This document shows positions 34,867 to 43,191 of a stretch of 57,852 bases of DNA, piece by piece. The translations under genes were made by a program, and so were the position numbers. Every line of letters starts with the position of its first letter. The first letter of the stretch is position 1. Source of the stretch: Phycisphaeraceae bacterium (lineage in GTDB: Bacteria > Planctomycetota > Phycisphaerae > Phycisphaerales > UBA1924); NCBI GenBank assembly GCA_026126345.1, contig JAHCJH010000002.1, positions 1-57,852 of the forward strand, given 5' to 3'. The notes below the pieces were generated by a model. The model did no database searches. It saw only the letters and a list, made by a program, of their open reading frames with translations, and was not told the origin of the DNA.

Positions 34867-36111
34867 ATGACCCAGATCCAAACACAACCCGTATCAGCCC
34901 AGGCGGTGTTCGAAGTTCAGGCGCGCGACATCGCCCAGCGGGTCCGTCGAACGCTCGCCGACCTGCTCGCCGGGGTCGGGGCCGACCCCACCAAGCCGCA
35001 GGCGGTGGCCCGGCAGTTGGGGCTGGATAAGAACCTTGCCTGGAAGGCGTCCCGCATCGTCACGGATGAAGACCCGCTCGCGTCGATTCCCCGCGTGCCG
35101 GGTCGCTCGGGCCAGCGCATCCTGCTCGACGCGTTCGCGCAGGCGGGCGCTTCCAAGCCGGCCATCGACGCGGCCCGAGAGGCCATGGCCGACGTGGAGC
35201 GCATGGTCGAAACGCACGCCGGCAACCGCGAGACGTTCGAGATGATGCTCGCGGCGCTCTCGCCGCGGGGCCAGGCCGAGCGCGACGAAGCAACGCGACG
35301 GCTGTCGTTCCAGGGCAACAGCGCCACGTGGGGCGTGCAGGCGCGGGTGCATCAGAGCACGCACTTCCTGGCGCCGTCCGACAATCCCGACGAACTGCAG
35401 GTGGCGATCATCAGCGGGCTGGTGGACCTGCGCCGGCTGCGGGCCAACGCGCCGTGGACGGTCGCCTGGGTGCGGAGTTGGACCGACCAGGGCGCGCTGC
35501 TCAAGACCAACCGCGAGCCGCTGGACCCGCGCAGCAACGGGGGGGGACCGCCGCTGCTGCGGGACTTCTGCTCCGAACCGCTGCCGACGCTGCGCGAACG
35601 CAAAGGCCAGAACGGCGTGACGCGGTACGAGATCATGGACGGCGAGGTCGGCAACACCGGCGTGGTCACCTGCGTCAACGGCTGGTTCATGCGGGGCGGC
35701 ACGCCGCGCTGGCGCCAGCCCGACGACCACATCGGCGAGCACAACGTGGCGCTGAACACCCCGGTGGAGATGGTGATCCACGATTTGTACGTGCACCGGT
35801 CGCTGGATTTCGCCATGAACCCGGAGATGGCGCTCTACAGCCAGTTGCCCGGCGGGCCGGTGTACCCCTTCGACGGGCCGGACCTCGGCCGGTTGCCGAT
35901 CGCCGACACGGTGATGGACCTGGGATCGCCGCCCGACCTGACCACGCCCGAGCTGCCCAAGTACCCCGCGATGGTGGAGTTGGCGTTGAGCCGGCTGGGA
36001 TTCCCGGCGCGTGAGTTCCGCGGCTTCCGGGTGAAGCTGCGCTACCCGCCCATCCCGTCGATGCTGGTGCTGCGGTTCCCGCTACCCGCGCGCCCCGACG
36101 AGCCCCGCTGA
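34867..36111 (+). CDS. Conserved-looking protein of unknown function with a possible N-terminal DNA-binding segment
   Basis: The 414-residue product is not recognised. The N-terminus (about 17-75: DIAQRVRRTLADLLAGVGADPTKPQAVARQLGLDKNLAWKASRIVTDEDPLASIPRVPGRSG) looks like a winged-helix or lambda-type helix-turn-helix, so it could be a regulator. The remainder (about 100-414) is mixed alpha/beta with several conserved-looking motifs (FQGNSATWGVQARVHQSTHF, IISGLVDLRRLR, PLLRDFCSEPLP, DYHVH-like VIHDLYVHRSLDF). It has no signal peptide or membrane helix. ATG 34867 was chosen because the predicted transcription start lies after ATG 34843. It is divergent from the dockerin-type gene. A planctomycete-specific transcription regulator is one guess. 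Confidence 0.6.
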   Translation: MTQIQTQPVSAQAVFEVQARDIAQRVRRTLADLLAGVGADPTKPQAVARQLGLDKNLAWKASRIVTDEDPLASIPRVPGRSGQRILLDAFAQAGASKPAIDAAREAMADVERMVETHAGNRETFEMMLAALSPRGQAERDEATRRLSFQGNSATWGVQARVHQSTHFLAPSDNPDELQVAIISGLVDLRRLRANAPWTVAWVRSWTDQGALLKTNREPLDPRSNGGGPPLLRDFCSEPLPTLRERKGQNGVTRYEIMDGEVGNTGVVTCVNGWFMRGGTPRWRQPDDHIGEHNVALNTPVEMVIHDLYVHRSLDFAMNPEMALYSQLPGGPVYPFDGPDLGRLPIADTVMDLGSPPDLTTPELPKYPAMVELALSRLGFPAREFRGFRVKLRYPPIPSMLVLRFPLPARPDEPR

Positions 36112-36118
36112 ACCGGCG

Positions 36119-36151
36119 CTCTACCCGCGCTCTACCCGCGTTCTACCCGCG
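36119..36151. repeat. Three tandem copies of an 11-bp unit
   Basis: CTCTACCCGCG occurs at 36119-36129 and 36130-36140, and TTCTACCCGCG (one change) at 36141-36151. It lies between two convergent genes. A further GCTACCCGCG occurs near 36081 inside the upstream gene, so slippage-type expansion is plausible. Confidence 0.7.
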
Positions 36152-36179
36152 CCCCCCCGGCCGGTCCGGCCCTGGCCGC

Positions 36180-36839
36180 TCACGCTCCGGCGCGAGGCGC
36201 CGTGCCGGCGTGGATCTGCGCCAGCAGGGCGTCGTCGATGCCCAGGTACTCGCGCATGTGCTGGTCGTAGGTCGCGCTGTCCTGATCGCGCGACAGGTCC
36301 AGCCGCAATTCGTTGATGACCTTCGTGCCCTGCCCGATCCACTGCCGCCACGTCTCGGCCGAGATGTTCTCCTGGATCCACGCGCCCAACGCCCCGCGGA
36401 ACGGCGGCCGGGCCATCTTCGCGCCCGGTCGGCCCGACTGCCGGCAGATGATCTGGCCCTCGGTCAGCGGTGCCGCGGCCCCGGCGGCGCCGGCTACCTC
36501 CGGCACGGGCGCGCCGATCTGCTTGAGCAGCCCGGCGATGGCGGTGCGGGGCATGAAGTCGCCTTTCCGCGCGGCCACCTCGAAGCCCTGGGTGAGCACA
36601 TCGGCGGCGCGGGCGGTATTGCCCGCCTTGACCAGCATCTCGCCGGCGAGCTGCCAGGCCTTGGACATGTCCGGTGAGAGTTGGGTGCAGCGGAGGAACG
36701 AGTCCGCGGCGTCGGCGAACCGGCCCGCCTCGGCGTAGGCGCGCCCGAGCGAGAAATGCGCCATTTCGTTGGCCGGGTCGGCCTGGGCCATGTTCTCGAA
36801 CTGCGTGATCCGGGCTGCCAGCTGCGGGGGAGTGTTCAT
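36180..36839 (-). CDS. TPR protein fused to a YggX-type Fe(II)-trafficking domain
   Basis: The 219-residue protein has TPR units at about 1-105 (NEMAHFSLGRAYAEAGRFADAADSFLR, MSKAWQLAGEMLVKAGNTARAADVL). A YggX-like domain follows at about 129-201: IICRQSG with the conserved Cys (132), RPPFRGALGAWIQENIS, AETWRQWIGQGTKVINELRLD and MREYLGI. YggX alone is about 90 residues and protects iron-sulfur clusters against oxidation and moves Fe(II). The TPR part could recruit partner proteins. The ATG has no Shine-Dalgarno; TACCGT lies eight bases upstream. It is divergent from pyrD, an iron-free flavoenzyme. Confidence 0.82.
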   Translation of the reverse strand: MNTPPQLAARITQFENMAQADPANEMAHFSLGRAYAEAGRFADAADSFLRCTQLSPDMSKAWQLAGEMLVKAGNTARAADVLTQGFEVAARKGDFMPRTAIAGLLKQIGAPVPEVAGAAGAAAPLTEGQIICRQSGRPGAKMARPPFRGALGAWIQENISAETWRQWIGQGTKVINELRLDLSRDQDSATYDQHMREYLGIDDALLAQIHAGTAPRAGA

Positions 36840-36847
36840 GCGGCGGA

Positions 36848-36853
36848 ACGGTA
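36848..36853 (-). promoter_or_regulatory. Candidate -10 element TACCGT, leaderless type
   Basis: TACCGT on the minus strand ends eight bases before the ATG at 36839, without a Shine-Dalgarno. It is one half of a divergent pair with TATCGT at 36883. Confidence 0.4.
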
Positions 36854-36882
36854 TGCGCCGGCGCCGCGGACCGACCGTCTGC

Positions 36883-36888
36883 TATCGT
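36883..36888 (+). promoter_or_regulatory. Candidate -10 element TATCGT, leaderless type
   Basis: TATCGT ends seven bases before the ATG of pyrD at 36896, without a Shine-Dalgarno. Only 56 bases separate the two divergent start codons. Confidence 0.4.
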
Positions 36889-36895
36889 CTGGCCG

Positions 36896-37846
36896 ATGGA
36901 CGGCGTGCTGGCGACGAACCTGGCGGGGCTGCGACTGCGCAATCCCGTGATCCTGGCGGCCGGCACGTGCGGCGTGCTCGACGAAATGCGGCAGGTGCTG
37001 GACCTGTCGCTGATCGGCGCCGTGACCACCAAGTCGATCACCCGCGAGCCGCGCGAGGGCAACGAAACCTGGCGCATCATCGAGTCGCGCTGCGGCATGC
37101 TCAACGCCATCGGGCTCGCCAACCCGGGGCTGGACGCGTTCCTGTCGGCGTGGGTCCCGCGGGCCCGGGCGATGCCGTGCGCCGTGATCGCCAGCGTCGC
37201 CGGGTTCAGCATCGATGACTACGTCGCGGTCGCGGCGCACCTGGAGGAATGGGCCGAGGCCGGCATCCCCGCCGTGGAGCTCAACGTGTCCTGCCCCAAC
37301 GTCAAGACCGGCACCGAGTTCGGCTCGTCGCCCGCGCTGGTGCGCGAAGTGGTCTCGGCCGTTCGGGCCGTGCTGAAGCGGTGCCGCCTGTTCGTGAAGC
37401 TCGGGCCGATGACGCCGGAGCTCCCGTTGGTGGCGCGCAGCGCCGCCGAGGCGGGGGCCGATGCGCTGACCATCTGCAACACCATCCCGGCGATGGAGAT
37501 CGACGTCGAGACCCGCCGCCCGCGCCTGGCCAACGTCACCGGGGGCCTGTCCGGTCCCGCGCTGCACCCGGTCGCCGTCAAACTGGTCTGGGACGTCCGG
37601 CGCGCCGTCGGCGCCACGCCCATCCTCGGCGCCGGGGGAGTCATGCGCTGGCACGACGCCGCGGAGTTCATCCTCGCCGGCGCCGCCGCCGTGCAGATGG
37701 GCACGGCGCTGTTCGCCGACCCGCGCAGCCCGCGGGGCGTCGTCCGCGGGATGGAGCGATGGGTCCGCCGCCAGCGCGCCGCAACAGTGGGGGACCTGGT
37801 GGGAACCGTGGACCTTGAAACCAAGACGCAAGTGAGGCACCCATGA
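36896..37846 (+). CDS. pyrD: Dihydroorotate dehydrogenase, class 1 type
   Basis: PyrD oxidises dihydroorotate to orotate in pyrimidine synthesis using FMN. The 316-residue protein has the TIM-barrel signatures NPVILAAGTCG, KSITREPREGN, NAIGLANPGL, ELNVSCPNVKTG (catalytic Cys133, typical of class 1 enzymes; class 2 has Ser), VKLGP, GGLSGPALHPVAVKLVW and PILGAGGVMRWHDAAEFILAGAAAVQMGTAL. A class 1B enzyme would need a PyrK subunit, which is not in this window. Its stop overlaps the ATG of the following hydrolase gene (ATGA), so the two are coupled. Confidence 0.95.
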   Translation: MDGVLATNLAGLRLRNPVILAAGTCGVLDEMRQVLDLSLIGAVTTKSITREPREGNETWRIIESRCGMLNAIGLANPGLDAFLSAWVPRARAMPCAVIASVAGFSIDDYVAVAAHLEEWAEAGIPAVELNVSCPNVKTGTEFGSSPALVREVVSAVRAVLKRCRLFVKLGPMTPELPLVARSAAEAGADALTICNTIPAMEIDVETRRPRLANVTGGLSGPALHPVAVKLVWDVRRAVGATPILGAGGVMRWHDAAEFILAGAAAVQMGTALFADPRSPRGVVRGMERWVRRQRAATVGDLVGTVDLETKTQVRHP

Positions 37847-39057
37847 GGACATCCGGCTCGTTCGTTCGTGCGGCGTGGATCCTGGGCCTGGCGATCGGGG
37901 GCGTGGCGCTGGCCCAGCCCGCCGCGGAGCCTCGGACGAGCGCCCCTGCGCCCGTCGGCCTTCCTGCCGGCGCCCGTGACGTTTCGGATCTGCTGGCGCC
38001 GCTGCTCGAGAAGCACAAGGTGCCGGCGCTGGCGGCCGTGGTGCTCGAGGGCGACCGCATCGTGATGGGGGGCGTCGCGGGCCTGCGCCTGGCCACCAAG
38101 CCCGAGCCGGCGACGCTCAACGACCTCTGGCACCTGGGCTCCGACACCAAGGCCATGACCGCGACGCTGTGCGCCCTGCTGGTCGATCGGGGCGTGATGT
38201 CCTGGGGCGACACCCTGGCCTCGCGGTTCCCCGACGAAGCGCCGGCGATGCACGAGAAGATGCGTGCCGCCACGCTCGAACAGCTGCTGCACAATCGCGG
38301 GTCCGTGCCCGCCGATCTGCGGCGCGACGGCCTGTGGGCCAAGCTCTGGGGGCACACCGGAACCACGACGGAGGGCCGGCTGCTGCTGCTGCGGACGGTC
38401 GCGGCGTGGGAGCCGGGCGCCGCGCCGGGGGAGAAGTTCGAGTACTCCAACGGCGGGTTTGCGATCGCCGGCCTCATGGCCGAGCGGGCCACCGGACGCT
38501 CGTGGGAGGACCTGATCCAGAAGGAGGTCTTCGCGCCGCTGGGCATCACCTCCGCCGGGTTCGGCGCGCCGGGCGTGAAAGACCAACCCGACCAGCCGCG
38601 CGGCCATCGGCCCGGCGGCAAGCCCGTCGAGCCCGGGCCCGGCTCGGACAACCCCGCGTCGATCGGGCCGGCCGGCACGGTGCACATGTCGATCACGGAC
38701 TGGGCCAGATTCTGCGCGGCGCACCTGCGTGGCGATGGGCGGAATCCCAACCGCAAGCCGGTGCTGCTCAAGCCCGAGACCTGGGACCGCCTGCACGCGC
38801 CCTGGAAAGGCGAGGCCAACGCCTACGCCATGGGCTGGGGCACCGGAACGCGCCCGTGGGCCAAGGGCGCGCGCGAAAGCGACACCGGCGCGATCCTGAC
38901 GCACGCCGGGAGCAACACCATGTGGATGGCCGTGGTGTGGTTGGCGCCCGAGCGGGACTTCGGCGTGCTGGTCTGCTGCAACCAGGGCGAGGGCGGCGCC
39001 AAGGCGACCGACGAGGCGGTCGCGACGCTCATCCGCGCGTACGACAAGAAACCCTGA
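37843..39057 (+). CDS. Secreted serine hydrolase, class C beta-lactamase/DD-peptidase family
   Basis: The 404-residue protein has a signal peptide (about 1-24, cleavage after VALA) and the family motifs SDTK (Ser100, Lys103), YSN (Tyr201-Asn203) and a HAG motif near 358 (AILTHAGSNTMW) in place of KTG. The family includes beta-lactamases, DD-carboxypeptidases and esterases; the exact reaction cannot be told. It is translationally coupled to pyrD and convergent with smc, nine bases apart. Confidence 0.88.
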   Translation: MRTSGSFVRAAWILGLAIGGVALAQPAAEPRTSAPAPVGLPAGARDVSDLLAPLLEKHKVPALAAVVLEGDRIVMGGVAGLRLATKPEPATLNDLWHLGSDTKAMTATLCALLVDRGVMSWGDTLASRFPDEAPAMHEKMRAATLEQLLHNRGSVPADLRRDGLWAKLWGHTGTTTEGRLLLLRTVAAWEPGAAPGEKFEYSNGGFAIAGLMAERATGRSWEDLIQKEVFAPLGITSAGFGAPGVKDQPDQPRGHRPGGKPVEPGPGSDNPASIGPAGTVHMSITDWARFCAAHLRGDGRNPNRKPVLLKPETWDRLHAPWKGEANAYAMGWGTGTRPWAKGARESDTGAILTHAGSNTMWMAVVWLAPERDFGVLVCCNQGEGGAKATDEAVATLIRAYDKKP

Positions 39058-39066
39058 CCAGGCCTT

Positions 39067-41274
39067 TCAGTTGTCGCTGACGACCGCCGGCTGATCCTGA
39101 CGCATGGCCGCCAGCCCGCGCCGGAGCGCCCCGTCGGCCGGCGCGCCGGCGGGTTCGGCCTGGGCCTCGCGGATCTTGCCGTCGGGCCCGACCTGGTCGA
39201 TCTTCACGCTGACGCGCTTGGAGACGCCGCGCTCCTGCATCGTCACGCCGTAGAGCTGCGGGCAGGCGTGCATGGTGCGCTTGTGGTGGGTGATGACGAT
39301 GAAGTGCGACTTGTCGGTGAACTGCTCGACGACGCGGCAGAACCGGTCGACGTTGGCGTCGTCCAGAGCCGCGTCCACCTCGTCCAGCACGCAGAAGCAC
39401 GAGGGCTTGCTGCGGAAGATCGACATCAGCAGCGCCACGGCCGTCATGGCCTTCTCGCCGCCGGAGAGCTGGCTGATCGAGCGGGGCTCCTTGCCCGGGG
39501 GCTTGGCGATGATCTCGATGCCGCTCTCGAGCCAGTCGACCTCGTCGGTCTCGACGCCGTCCTTGACCAGGGGCATGAGCCGCACCTCGGCCTTGCCCCC
39601 GCCGAAGAGCTTGCGGAACATGCCGTCGGGCCCGGCGAAGTTGGCCTCGATCCGCCGGAACGCCGTCTCGAATCGGGTCCGGCTGGCGACGTTCAGCCGC
39701 TCGATCAGCTCGATCAGGGCGGCGCGGGCCGTGTCCAGGTCCGTCACCTGAGCCGCCAGCTCCTCGTTGCGCGTTGCCAGCAGCGTCTCCTCCTCGATCG
39801 CGTCCATGTTCACGTTGCCCAGGGCGCGGATCTGCTCGCGGAGCTCGTCGATGCGCTTGGCCGCGGCCCGCGGATCCGGCCGGGCCGGCGCGTCGGGCCC
39901 GGCCATGAGCTCGGCGAACTCTGCGTGCAGGGCGGGCAGCGGCTCGCCGATCTCCTCGGCGGCGCGGTCCTCCAGGGCCTCGCGTTTGACCTCCGCCTCG
40001 CGCTTGGCAACTTCCAGGCTGTGCCAGTCGCGCTGCAGGTGCTGGGCGTGCTCGCGAGACGCCGCGACGGCCTCGCCCAGTTCGGCGGACTGTTCGGCCT
40101 GGGCCCGCAGATCCTCGGCCAGAGCCCGGGCGGTGTTCTCGGCGACGCCCGCCTGGCGCTCGGCCGACTCGGCGTCGGCGTGAGCCCGGCGGGCCTCGGC
40201 GGCGTGATCGTCCAGCGAGCGCCGGCGCGACTCGACCTGCTGCGCCAACGACCGGTGCCGGCGCTGCGCATCGTCGCGGGCCATCTCCACGCGCTGCCGC
40301 TCGCGACGGGCGCCCGAGAGCTGCTCGGTCAGCCGGCCCACCTCCACCTTCGCCGCCGTGATCTTCTCGCCCGCGGCGTCGGCCAGGGCCTGGGCGTGCG
40401 CCAGCCCCGACTCGGCGGCCGTGGCGGCGGCCGATTCTTCGGCGTGCAGGCGGGCCAGCGACTCGGCCCGCTCGGTCAGTTCCTGGCGCTCGACCTCGAT
40501 GGCGCGCGTGCGCTCGGCCAGCTGCTCGATCTCTTCGCGGATGCCGCCCTGCTCGCGCTGCAGCCGCTCGGCCTCGCGCGCCAGTTGCTCCAGCCGCGAA
40601 TCCTCGTGCGACAGCTCCCGGCGCGACTGCTCCAGCAGCGAACGCACGGTCGCGATCGAGTTGCCCAGTCCCGCCGCCTCGGCGTCGATGCCCGCGACCG
40701 TGGCCCGCTCGGCCTCCACCCGCTCGGTCAGCGCCGCCAGGTCCACCGCCAGCGAGGCCAGCTCGCTCTGGCGCTGCAGCAGTCCGCCGGCGTCGGCGTT
40801 GATCGGGCCGGCGACCGTCCGACCGTCGCGCTCCAGCACCACGCCCTCGGGCGTGACGAACCGCGCCCCGTCCGGCAGCGAAGGCCCCGACCCGCCGACG
40901 ATCATCAGCGCGCTCGACAGGTCCCGCACCAGGTACGTTCGGGCCAGCACCCGGTCCAGCAGCGGGCCGAGCTGCGACGACATCGTCGCCTCGGCCCACC
41001 CGCGGCAGCGCACCAGCGACCGCAGCGGCACCACCGGCCCAGTCGAGCCGATGAAGCTCAGCGGCGCATCGTCCGGGACGCCCGCACCGGGCGCGGCACC
41101 GAACCCGTCCAGCCCCAGGAACGTCACCCGCCCGGCCAGCCGTTCCATGCCGGGCATCGCGGGCAGCTCGCCGACGCTGGGCACCACCAGCGCCTGCAGG
41201 GCCGCGCCGAGCGCCGCCTCGACCGCAACGGCGTGCTGGCGGTCGGTCTCGATGAGATCCGACAGCACCCCCAC
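39067..41274 (-). CDS. smc: Chromosome segregation protein SMC, C-terminal part (frameshifted from the N-terminal part)
   Basis: This 735-residue frame begins at the SMC hinge ([30 protein letters not shown]). It continues with the second coiled-coil arm (long Ala/Glu/Arg-rich heptads, about 185-470) and ends with the C-terminal head: signature [15 protein letters not shown], Walker [16 protein letters not shown], and D-loop/H-loop [16 protein letters not shown] at 41274 is the first start codon in this frame, but the reading frame GEGFFGLVG just before it also matches SMC, so the gene really continues from the N-terminal part. The two parts overlap in different frames. Because SMC is nearly universal and the two parts together are complete, a sequencing or assembly error is likely. 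Confidence 0.85.
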   Translation of the reverse strand: MGVLSDLIETDRQHAVAVEAALGAALQALVVPSVGELPAMPGMERLAGRVTFLGLDGFGAAPGAGVPDDAPLSFIGSTGPVVPLRSLVRCRGWAEATMSSQLGPLLDRVLARTYLVRDLSSALMIVGGSGPSLPDGARFVTPEGVVLERDGRTVAGPINADAGGLLQRQSELASLAVDLAALTERVEAERATVAGIDAEAAGLGNSIATVRSLLEQSRRELSHEDSRLEQLAREAERLQREQGGIREEIEQLAERTRAIEVERQELTERAESLARLHAEESAAATAAESGLAHAQALADAAGEKITAAKVEVGRLTEQLSGARRERQRVEMARDDAQRRHRSLAQQVESRRRSLDDHAAEARRAHADAESAERQAGVAENTARALAEDLRAQAEQSAELGEAVAASREHAQHLQRDWHSLEVAKREAEVKREALEDRAAEEIGEPLPALHAEFAELMAGPDAPARPDPRAAAKRIDELREQIRALGNVNMDAIEEETLLATRNEELAAQVTDLDTARAALIELIERLNVASRTRFETAFRRIEANFAGPDGMFRKLFGGGKAEVRLMPLVKDGVETDEVDWLESGIEIIAKPPGKEPRSISQLSGGEKAMTAVALLMSIFRSKPSCFCVLDEVDAALDDANVDRFCRVVEQFTDKSHFIVITHHKRTMHACPQLYGVTMQERGVSKRVSVKIDQVGPDGKIREAQAEPAGAPADGALRRGLAAMRQDQPAVVSDN

Positions 41275-43013
41275 CAGGCCGAAGAAGCCCTCGCCCCGTT
41301 CGCGCGCGTCGCAGCAGTCCTGCGGGCGTCGGTCAGACCCACACGGTCGCGGGCCATCTCGTCCAACGTGGCGCGACGCGAGTCCAGGCGCGCGTGCCGC
41401 TGCTCCAGATCGGCGACGCGGTCGGCCTGCTCGCGCCGGTCGGCCAGCAGGCGGTCGCGCTGGGCGTCGAGGCCCGCTGCTTCGCCCTCCAGGCGCGACA
41501 CGGTCTGGCGCAGGTCGCGGGCCCGATCGGCCGCGAACCGCTGCTGCGATTCGATGCGCTCGTGTTCCGTCCGCGTGTCGGCCGCGCGGGACGCCAGGCG
41601 CGCCATCTGCTCGGCCAGCACCGCCGCGCGGCGCTGGTCCTGCTCCATCGCCGCCACCAGGGCCGCCCGCTGGCGATCGATGTCGGCCGCCGCCGACTTG
41701 CGCCGGCCCAGTTCGGCCCGCAGGGCTCCCAGCGACTCGACCAGCCCCGAGCGTTCCTGGGCCGTCTGGGCCAGCAGGTGCTCGGCCGCCGCGAGCATCT
41801 CGGCCAGCGCGCCGATCTGCTCGGCCGCGTCGTCGGTCGCGGCGCTCAGTTCGGTGGCGCGCTGCTCGAGTTCGGCCAGGTGCTGCTCGTCGGCGGCGAT
41901 CTGGGCGGCGGCGGATTCGGCGGCCTGGCGCGACGCCTCGGCACGCTGCAGGGCGCTGGCCTGGGCGTGCCGGGCGCTCTGGCCCTCGCTCTCGGCCTGG
42001 CGCTGGCGGTCGGCCAGCTCGTGCCGGCGCAGCTCGGCCTCCTGCTTGCGCGACTCCAGGTCGGCCAGGGCCGCCTCGGCGGCGCGCCGTTCGCCGTCGA
42101 GCTCCGCCAGGCGGCTGGTGAGCCCGGCGAGCCGCTGGTGCAGGTCGTCGAAAGCGTCGAGCGTGGCCGCCATGCGCACAGCGCGAAGATCCTCGGACAG
42201 GTCCCGGTGGTGGCGGGCCTTGGCGGCCTGACCACGCACCATGCGCAGGCGCCGCTCGGTGTTGTCCAGCTGCTCGCGCGAGCGCACCAGGTTGGCCTCG
42301 GTGCGTTCGAGCTTGCGCTCGGCCTCGGCCTTGCGGACGCGGTACTTGGCGACGCCGGCCGCTTCCTCGAACACCACCCGGCGCTCCATCGGCGAGGCCA
42401 GAAGCATGCTGTCGACCTTGCCCTGCTCGATGATCGAGTAGGCGTCGGCGCCGATGCCCGTGTCCAGGAACAGCTCGCGGATGTCCTTGAGCCGCGCCTT
42501 GCGCCCGTTGATCAGGTACTCGCTGCCGCCGTCGCGGTAGAGCCGGCGCTCGATCTCGACCAGGTCGGCGTCGATGGGCAGCGCCCGCTTGCCCTTGACC
42601 GACAGGTCCAGCGCGCTGTGCGCATCGGCGGCGATGGCCTCGTCAACCGGGTCCGAGGCTTCGGCGGGCGCCGGAGCGTCGTCCGCCTCGATCGTCGTCG
42701 CCTCGACCGTCGCCTCGGGCGGCAGAGCGGGGACGGCGGGGGCCGCCAGCACCGGGTTCTCGAACGACAGCGTGACGCTGGCCATGCCCACGGGCTTGCG
42801 CCCGGCCGAGCCGGCGAAGATCACGTCGATCATCTCGGTGCCGCGCAGCGACTTGCTCGACCGCTCGCCCAGCACCCACTTGATGGCGTCGACGACGTTG
42901 GACTTGCCGCAGCCGTTGGGGCCGACGATGCCGGTGATGGCGTCGTCGAAGGTGAACTCGGTCTTGTCGGCGAAGGACTTGAAGCCGCAGAGCGTCAGTT
43001 TGGCCAGTCGCAT
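41124..43013 (-). CDS. smc: Chromosome segregation protein SMC, N-terminal part (frameshifted)
   Basis: The frame starts [20 protein letters not shown] with Walker [10 protein letters not shown] (31-39) and continues with [20 protein letters not shown] and the first coiled-coil arm (about 205-555). An insertion of about 56 residues (88-143, Ala/Glu/Pro-rich) interrupts the N-terminal head between two strands. From about 41328 the frame loses similarity ([11 protein letters not shown] and on), because the hinge GVLSDLIE lies in another frame. Sequence similarity suggests two small indels between about 41303 and 41328 next to a CGCGCGCG tract. The start ATG 43013 has AGGAGG about 11 bases upstream. 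SMC organises and segregates the chromosome; ScpA/ScpB are not in the window. Confidence 0.88.
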   Translation of the reverse strand: MRLAKLTLCGFKSFADKTEFTFDDAITGIVGPNGCGKSNVVDAIKWVLGERSSKSLRGTEMIDVIFAGSAGRKPVGMASVTLSFENPVLAAPAVPALPPEATVEATTIEADDAPAPAEASDPVDEAIAADAHSALDLSVKGKRALPIDADLVEIERRLYRDGGSEYLINGRKARLKDIRELFLDTGIGADAYSIIEQGKVDSMLLASPMERRVVFEEAAGVAKYRVRKAEAERKLERTEANLVRSREQLDNTERRLRMVRGQAAKARHHRDLSEDLRAVRMAATLDAFDDLHQRLAGLTSRLAELDGERRAAEAALADLESRKQEAELRRHELADRQRQAESEGQSARHAQASALQRAEASRQAAESAAAQIAADEQHLAELEQRATELSAATDDAAEQIGALAEMLAAAEHLLAQTAQERSGLVESLGALRAELGRRKSAAADIDRQRAALVAAMEQDQRRAAVLAEQMARLASRAADTRTEHERIESQQRFAADRARDLRQTVSRLEGEAAGLDAQRDRLLADRREQADRVADLEQRHARLDSRRATLDEMARDRVGLTDARRTAATRANGARASSAWWGCCRISSRPTASTPLRSRRRSARPCRRWWCPASASCPRCPAWNGWPGG

Positions 43014-43191
43014 GGTCCGGGCAACCTCCTGTCGCGCCGTGCGGGCCCATCCCTGGGCGGCGCTTCCGGGCGTCGGCGCGACGTGCGCGTCGCACCGCGG
43101 GGAGTATGCGGGCCCGGCGGTCCGGAATCAAACGTCCAGACGCATAAAGCGGCCGTTGGCGACCGGGTGAATCGGTTCGCCGGCGGGCGGG

